NCBI RefSeq assembly: GCF_021043375.1
Contig: NZ_JAJNDV010000003.1
Location: forward strand, 186,001-250,000
DNA: 64,000 bases
Origin: Sphingomonas sp. IC-56
GTDB lineage: Bacteria > Pseudomonadota > Alphaproteobacteria > Sphingomonadales > Sphingomonadaceae
Direction of reading: 5' to 3'
The notes under the pieces were generated by a model that did no database searches, was not told where the DNA came from, and saw nothing but the letters and a program-made list of their open reading frames with translations. Below are positions 59,598 through 64,000 of this stretch, piece after piece; within the stretch, counting starts at the first letter, position 1; the number at the start of each line of letters is the position of its first letter. The position numbers and the translations under genes were made by a program.

Positions 59598-61187
59598 TCA
59601 AGGCACCAAAACCGTATCCGCCGCCACATCCAGCGCCTCCGGATAATCCAGCGTATAATGCAGCCCGCGGCTCTCCTTGCGGTGCAAGGCCGACCGCACG
59701 ATCAGATCCGCGCTTTCCAGTAAATTCCGCAACTCGATCAGGTCCGGCGTCACCCGGAAATGCCCGTAATAATCGTTCACTTCCTCCCGCAGCATGGCGA
59801 TGCGATGCGCCGCGCGCTCCAGCCGCTTGGTGGTGCGGACGATGCCGACATAATTCCACATGAACCGCCGGATCTCGGTCCAGTTCTGCTTGATCACCAC
59901 TTCCTCGTCGGAATGCGTCACCCGGCTCTCGTCCCATGGCCGGATCGCTGGCGGCGGCGCCAGCTCGCCCCAGCGTGCGGTGATGTCGCGCGCCACTGCC
60001 TCGCCGAACACGAAGCATTCCAGCAGCGAATTGGACGCCAGGCGGTTTGCGCCGTGCAGCCCCGACTGGCTGACTTCGCCCGCGGCATACAAGTTGGGCA
60101 GGTCGGTCCGCCCGTCGCGGTCGATCACCACGCCGCCACAGGTGTAATGCTGCGCCGGCACCACAGGGATCGGCTCGCGCGTCATGTCGATGCCCAGGTC
60201 GAGCAGCCGGGCATGGATCGTCGGGAAGTGCGCCTTTACGAAGTCCGCGCCCATATGGCTGATGTCGAGATGGACATAGTCCAGGCCGTGCCGCTTGATC
60301 TCGGCATCGATCGCCCGGGCGACCACGTCGCGCGGCGCCAGCTCTGCGCGGGGGTCCAGATCGGGCATGAAGCGCTTGCCCGTTTCGGGGTTGCGCAAGT
60401 GCCCGCCTTCGCCCCGCACGGCTTCGGTGATCAGGAAGTTCTTGACCTCCAGATTGTACAGGCAGGTCGGATGGAACTGCATGAATTCCATGTTGGACAC
60501 GCGCGCACCCGCCCGCCACGCCATGGCGATGCCGTCCCCGGTCGCACCGCTGGGCGCAGTGGAGAACAGATAGGTACGGCCCGCGCCGCCCGTTGCCAGC
60601 ACTGTGGCGCGCGCCGTGAACAGCTCGACCCGGTCCGTCGCGCGGCTGAAGGCATAAACGCCCCACACATTGCCCGCGCCCGAATAGCGCAGCTCATGCT
60701 GGCTGGTCGCCAGGTCGATCACCACCATGTCGGGCACCAGCGTGATGTTGGGATGCGCCTGCGCCGCGCGGAGCAGAGCGGTCTGCACCGCCAGCCCGGT
60801 GGCGTCGTCGACATGGACGATGCGGCGATGGCTGTGCCCACCCTCTCGCGTCAGGTGCAGCGCGTCGCCATTCATGTTGAACGGCACGCCCAGCTTCACC
60901 AGCGTCTCGATCGCGGCGGGCGCGTTCTCGACCACCATCTCCACCGTCGCCCGGTCGTTCAGGCCCGCGCCTGCGACCATCGTGTCCTCGATATGGTTCT
61001 CGAACGTGTCGCCGGGCTCCAGCACCGCGGCGATCCCGCCCTGGGCCCAGGCGGTCGACCCCTCGTCCAGCCCGCCCTTGGCCAGCACCGTCACCTTGAA
61101 GCGCTCGGCCAGGTTAAGCGCGGCGGTAAGCCCGGCCGCGCCGGAGCCGATCACGAGGATGTCGCTGCTTGTGGGATCGCCGGGCAT
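59598..61187 (-). CDS. nadB: L-aspartate oxidase
   Basis: NadB oxidises aspartate to iminoaspartate, the first step of de novo NAD synthesis. The 529-residue flavoprotein has the FAD motif ILVIGSGAAGLTAAL, the succinate-dehydrogenase-like STAWAQGGIAAV, FMQFHPTCLYN, the catalytic region LITEAVRGEGGHLRN, and HYTCGGV, which marks NadB against SdhA/FrdA. The start at 61187 gives the normal N-terminus; the frame runs on upstream into non-homologous sequence. nadA and nadC are not adjacent, unlike in many genomes. It is divergent from the esterase gene with a 67-base gap. Confidence 0.94.
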   Translation of the reverse strand: MPGDPTSSDILVIGSGAAGLTAALNLAERFKVTVLAKGGLDEGSTAWAQGGIAAVLEPGDTFENHIEDTMVAGAGLNDRATVEMVVENAPAAIETLVKLGVPFNMNGDALHLTREGGHSHRRIVHVDDATGLAVQTALLRAAQAHPNITLVPDMVVIDLATSQHELRYSGAGNVWGVYAFSRATDRVELFTARATVLATGGAGRTYLFSTAPSGATGDGIAMAWRAGARVSNMEFMQFHPTCLYNLEVKNFLITEAVRGEGGHLRNPETGKRFMPDLDPRAELAPRDVVARAIDAEIKRHGLDYVHLDISHMGADFVKAHFPTIHARLLDLGIDMTREPIPVVPAQHYTCGGVVIDRDGRTDLPNLYAAGEVSQSGLHGANRLASNSLLECFVFGEAVARDITARWGELAPPPAIRPWDESRVTHSDEEVVIKQNWTEIRRFMWNYVGIVRTTKRLERAAHRIAMLREEVNDYYGHFRVTPDLIELRNLLESADLIVRSALHRKESRGLHYTLDYPEALDVAADTVLVP

Positions 61188-61254
61188 ACGTTCTTCCGCT
61201 GGTTCGCCGCCCCGCCTAGGCGCTAGAATGGGCCCGTTGCAACGAAAGAGACTT

Positions 61255-62139
61255 ATGCGCCAACTGATGCTCGCTTGTGCCGCGCTCCTGTTTGCCACCG
61301 TATCAGCGCCCTCGGCGCGCGCCGCGCAGTGTCTGGGCATTGCTCCGGGCACCAGCGCGCGGGTGGCGGTCGGCACCACCGGGCGAGCGATGTTGATCCA
61401 CGTGCCGCACGGTTACACCGGTCGCGCCCCGCTGGTGTTGCTGCTCCATGGCAGCACCGGCACTGGCGCACAGATGCTTGCGGAATCGCGGCTGGCCGAA
61501 ACCGCCGACCGCCACGGCTTCGTGGTCGCCGCACCCGATGGCGGCATCGCAGCGGGGCAGGGCTATGTCTGGAACATCCCCGGCGTCCCCACCGTCACCG
61601 GCAAGCTGCCCGGACCCGGCGATCCCAACGATGTCGCCTATCTCGCCGCCGCGATCGACGTTCTGGCCAGGCAGGGCTGCGCCGATCGGACGCGGGTCTA
61701 TGCCACTGGCCTCTCCGGCGGCGGACGCATGACGTCATGGCTCGGCTGCGTAGCCGCGGACCGCTTCGCCGCGATCGCTCCGGTCGTAGGCCTGCGCGCC
61801 GGCAACCCTTCCGCCGCCGATCCGCGCTTCCCCGATCCCGCAACCTGCAAGCCCGCGCGCCCGATGCCGGTAATCGCCTTTGCCGGTGCCAAGGACACTA
61901 CCAACCCGGTCCAAGGTGGTGGCGCCGGCTATTGGCAATACCCGATGCGCCGCGCCGAAGCACGCTGGGCCGACCTCAACGGCTGCCGCGAGAGTCTTGC
62001 GGAAAGCATTGAACTGCGCGGCTACACCAACTGCCGCCACGGCGCCGACATGATCGCCCACATCGATCCGCAAGCCGGCCATAGCTGGGTCGCCGACAAC
62101 GAAGCCATGTGGCAGTTCTTCGATAAACACCACCGCTAA
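61255..62139 (+). CDS. Secreted LpqC/PHB depolymerase-type esterase
   Basis: A 294-residue alpha/beta hydrolase with a Sec signal peptide (MRQLMLACAALLFATVSAPS, cleavage near ARA). The fold elements are LVLLLHGSTGTG (oxyanion region), the nucleophile elbow GLSGGGR, an aspartate in FAGAKDTTNPV, and a histidine in QAGHSWV. Six or so cysteines in the mature part suggest disulfides. The family covers polyhydroxybutyrate depolymerases and feruloyl or acetylxylan esterases; the substrate cannot be fixed. A GCTAGAAT box lies 25 bases upstream of the ATG. Confidence 0.88.
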   Translation: MRQLMLACAALLFATVSAPSARAAQCLGIAPGTSARVAVGTTGRAMLIHVPHGYTGRAPLVLLLHGSTGTGAQMLAESRLAETADRHGFVVAAPDGGIAAGQGYVWNIPGVPTVTGKLPGPGDPNDVAYLAAAIDVLARQGCADRTRVYATGLSGGGRMTSWLGCVAADRFAAIAPVVGLRAGNPSAADPRFPDPATCKPARPMPVIAFAGAKDTTNPVQGGGAGYWQYPMRRAEARWADLNGCRESLAESIELRGYTNCRHGADMIAHIDPQAGHSWVADNEAMWQFFDKHHR

Positions 62140-62149
62140 CCCCAGCTTC

Positions 62150-62233
62150 CGTCATCCCGGCCTCGAGCCGGGATCCCGCTTCTTCTGCTGTCGGAGCAAG
62201 GCAGCGGGACCCCGGCTCAGGGCCGGGGTGACG
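62150..62233. repeat. Palindromic repeat, family B, inverted orientation
   Basis: CGTCATCCCGGCCTCGAGCC to GGCTCAGGGCCGGGGTGACG with CTTCTTCTG in the loop. It starts 11 bases after the esterase stop and ends eight bases before the stop of the converging ABC ATPase gene, so it fills the junction. Confidence 0.88.
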
Positions 62234-62241
62234 AAGAAGGA

Positions 62242-63162
62242 TCAGCCCGCCGAGCGCGTAAGGTTGAGGAACACGTCCTCCAGATCCGCTTCCCGCGTGG
62301 AAACATCGACGATCCCCAACCCTGCACCCTGCACCGCGCCCAGCACTTCGCCGGCATTCGCCTGGTCCTTGCGATAGGTGATCACCAGCGTCCGCTCGCC
62401 CTTGACCTCGATCTTCTGGAAGCAGTGATTCTCAGGCGCCGTCACCACGTCGCGATCGACGGTCACCTCGACCACCTTCTCCTGCGCCATGCCCACCAGC
62501 TCGCGGGTCGGCTTATTGGCGATCAGCTGGCCATGGTTGATGATTGCAATCCGGTCGCACAGCTCCTCGGCTTCTTCCAGGTAATGCGTGGTCAGCACCA
62601 CCGTCACGCCCTGCGCGTTCAGCGATTTCACATAGGCCCAGAGCTGCTGGCGCAGTTCGACGTCCACGCCCGCGGTCGGCTCGTCCAGCACGATGATCGG
62701 CGGCGAATGCACCATCGCCTTGGCGACCATCAGCCGCCGCTTCATGCCGCCCGAGAGCGTGCGCGAATACGCCTCGGCCTTGTCCTCAAGATGTACCGCG
62801 CGCAGCAGCGCCATCGCGTCGAACTGGCTCTTGGGAATGCCGTACAGCCCCGCCTGGATCTCCAGCGTCTCCTTGGGCGTGAAGAACGGATCGAACACGA
62901 TCTCCTGGTTCACGATCCCGATCGACGCCTTGGCGTTGCGCGGATGCGCGTCGATGTCGAAGCCCCAGATCGTGGCGCGGCCGTCGGTCTTGTTGACCAG
63001 CCCCGCCAGGATGTTGATCAGTGTCGACTTGCCTGCGCCGTTCGGCCCCAGCAGCCCGAAGATCTGCCCCCGCGGCACCTCGAAGCTGACCCCGTCCAGT
63101 GCGCGCTTGCCTCCTGCATAGGTCTTGCAGAGCTGGTCGATCTGGATCGCTGCCTGAGTCAT
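62242..63162 (-). CDS. ABC transporter ATP-binding protein
   Basis: A 306-residue ABC ATPase of the DrrA/CcmA-like group. Walker A GPNGAGKST, the Q-loop (IVNQEIVFDPFFTPKE), signature LSGGMKRRL, Walker B IIVLDEPTAGVD and the switch histidine (TTHYLEEAEELCDR) are all there, followed by a 90-residue C-terminal regulatory region. The permease gene is not in the window and would be expected to the left but is not; it may be elsewhere. Drug, lipid or polysaccharide export are all possible. The start may be 63162 or the in-frame ATG at 63174. Confidence 0.9.
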   Translation of the reverse strand: MTQAAIQIDQLCKTYAGGKRALDGVSFEVPRGQIFGLLGPNGAGKSTLINILAGLVNKTDGRATIWGFDIDAHPRNAKASIGIVNQEIVFDPFFTPKETLEIQAGLYGIPKSQFDAMALLRAVHLEDKAEAYSRTLSGGMKRRLMVAKAMVHSPPIIVLDEPTAGVDVELRQQLWAYVKSLNAQGVTVVLTTHYLEEAEELCDRIAIINHGQLIANKPTRELVGMAQEKVVEVTVDRDVVTAPENHCFQKIEVKGERTLVITYRKDQANAGEVLGAVQGAGLGIVDVSTREADLEDVFLNLTRSAG

Positions 63163-63192
63163 GACGATCCGCATAAGACTCTCAAGCGGCGA

Positions 63193-63221
63193 TTGCGAGC
63201 CCTCCCGCGCTTTGCTAGGCG
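63193..63221 (+). promoter_or_regulatory. Candidate promoter of the zf-CHCC gene
   Basis: TTGCGA (63193-63198), a 17-base spacer and TAGGCG (63216-63221) fit a vegetative promoter. The ATG at 63229 follows after seven bases, so the start of transcription would fall on or next to the start codon. Confidence 0.42.
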
Positions 63222-63228
63222 AGTCGGC

Positions 63229-63459
63229 ATGATCCCGCCGTCCGAGACCATCCGTACCTCCCATGCCCGCGTGTCGTGCGACGGCAGCGGCCCTGGCGTG
63301 CCGGCATCGCTCGGCCATCCGCGCGTGTTCCTTCAGATCGACGAGCATGGCTATATCGATTGCGGCTATTGCGATCGCCGCTTCATCTTGATTGGCGGCC
63401 CGGCCGACAAGCCCGGCACCGAAGGTCAGCCCGACATCGCGTCTGGCGCCAGCCTCTAA
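63229..63459 (+). CDS. zf-CHCC zinc-finger domain protein
   Basis: A 76-residue protein of the zf-CHCC family (PF10276), related to the C-terminal part of the mitochondrial complex I subunit NDUFS6. The zinc ligands are in the pattern VSCDG, LGHPRVFLQI and DCGYCDRRFIL (one His and three Cys). The start at 63229 is close behind a promoter-like sequence. In alphaproteobacteria such proteins are small and often lie apart from the nuo genes. It is followed after 18 bases by tldD. Confidence 0.88.
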   Translation: MIPPSETIRTSHARVSCDGSGPGVPASLGHPRVFLQIDEHGYIDCGYCDRRFILIGGPADKPGTEGQPDIASGASL

Positions 63460-63477
63460 GCGTCCTATATCGGAAGG

Positions 63478-64000
63478 ATGAGCCTTCCTTCCGATCCGCG
63501 CGCGTTCCTCTACCGCGACCATCTCGACCCCGACACCGCCGCCCGGCTCACTGCCGAAGCGCTGGCGAATGCCGAGGATGGCGAGCTCTACCTGCAATAT
63601 CGCAAGACCGAGGCGTTCGGCTTCGATGATGGCCGCCTGAAGACTGCGTCCTACGACACCCAGTCGGGCTTCGGCCTGCGCGCGGTCTCGGGCGAAACCA
63701 CTGCCTTCGCCCACGCCAACGAGATCACCCCCCAGGCGATCCGCCGCGCGGCGGAAACCATGGCGCTGATCGAGCCCGGCAAGGCCGGCAAGGCCCCGCC
63801 ACCGCAGGGCAACAACCGCCACCTCTACACCGATGCCGATCCGCTGGACCTGGTGCCCTTCGCCGACAAGGTGAATCTGTGCCAGTCGATCGACGCCGCC
63901 GCCCGCGCGCGCGATCCGCGCGTGGTGCAGGTGTCGGTCGGCCTCACCGGCTCGTGGAGCGTGGTCGAGATCGTCCGCCCCGACGGCTTCATCGCCACCG
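63478..64000 (+). CDS. tldD: Metalloprotease TldD, 5' part
   Basis: The first 174 codons of a TldD-family gene that runs past the right edge. The protein begins MSLPSDPRAFLYRDHLD and continues with ELYLQYRKTEAFGFDDGRLK, GFGLRAVSGETTAFAHAN and DPRVVQVSVGLTGSW, the N-terminal domain pattern of TldD. With TldE (PmbA) it forms a zinc protease that trims peptides such as microcin B17 and antitoxins; the HExxxH zinc site would lie further downstream. TATATC, a strong -10 match, ends six bases before the ATG, and GGAAGG adjoins the start codon. Confidence 0.9.
   Translation, partial: MSLPSDPRAFLYRDHLDPDTAARLTAEALANAEDGELYLQYRKTEAFGFDDGRLKTASYDTQSGFGLRAVSGETTAFAHANEITPQAIRRAAETMALIEPGKAGKAPPPQGNNRHLYTDADPLDLVPFADKVNLCQSIDAAARARDPRVVQVSVGLTGSWSVVEIVRPDGFIAT

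Overview
This window is a GC-rich piece of an alphaproteobacterial chromosome, most likely from a sphingomonad (Sphingomonas or a close relative). The evidence is gene content and order: divergent ppsR-maf-aroE-coaE-dnaQ and hemE-hemJ-rho arms, mnmE-mnmG-rsmG-parA-parB, a DUF6489 gene before mnmE, hemC-hemD beside a mitofilin-type gene, and many GC-rich palindromic repeats. The taxon is inferred; no rRNA gene is present. Almost everything is core housekeeping sequence. I see no prophage, transposase, CRISPR array, defence island or plasmid-like segment.

The centre of interest is the chromosome origin. The gap at 10738-11144, between ppsR (leftward) and hemE (rightward), has the synteny of the Caulobacter-type origin. 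It holds 11 GANTC motifs (the CcrM methylation target), one near-perfect DnaA box and weaker ones, and an A/T-rich inverted repeat. Genes diverge from it on both sides. Three parS-like palindromes lie 7-13 kb to the right, around parA-parB.

Layout. 1-10737: the end of a class A penicillin-binding protein; then leftward genes for a YgjP-like metalloprotease, YcgN, SCO, MmcB, a SleB-type hydrolase, a thioesterase, PtsN, HPF, DnaQ, CoaE, AroE, Maf and PpsR; one rightward ankyrin gene. 11145-23124: rightward hemE, hemJ, rho, terC-like, DUF6489, mnmE, mnmG, rsmG, parA, parB and an SDR, interrupted by leftward dienelactone hydrolase and ogt. 23121-27591: leftward DUF3576-leuS-lptE-holA. 27816-40945: an outer-membrane-like protein, a degenerate ThiE-like protein, YggS, a HAD phosphatase, ribA, xth, a LolA-like protein, ftsK, a UbiH-family hydroxylase, Trm112, a Lon N-domain protein, CnoX-like thioredoxin, tRNA-Gly, DUF2147, DUF72 and a four-helix membrane protein. 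40932-49607: CaiB plus glutaryl-CoA dehydrogenase (probable glutarate catabolism), the mitofilin-like gene with hemD-hemC, tsaD-gpsA, an SDHAF4-like protein and rsmB. 49673-64000: rpe, heparinase II/III, purH, a flippase and polA, a class A beta-lactamase-like protein, nadB, a secreted esterase, an ABC ATPase, a zf-CHCC protein and the start of tldD.

Genes are tightly packed: about 19 co-directional neighbours share a 4-base stop/start overlap, which suggests translational coupling. Long palindromic repeats of at least four families sit at 8 of the 11 convergent gene junctions and at no divergent junction. They probably terminate transcription or relieve supercoiling. Several genes (terC-like, rpe, purH, zf-CHCC, tldD) carry a promoter-like -10 hexamer 6-8 bases before the start codon, which predicts leaderless or nearly leaderless mRNAs.
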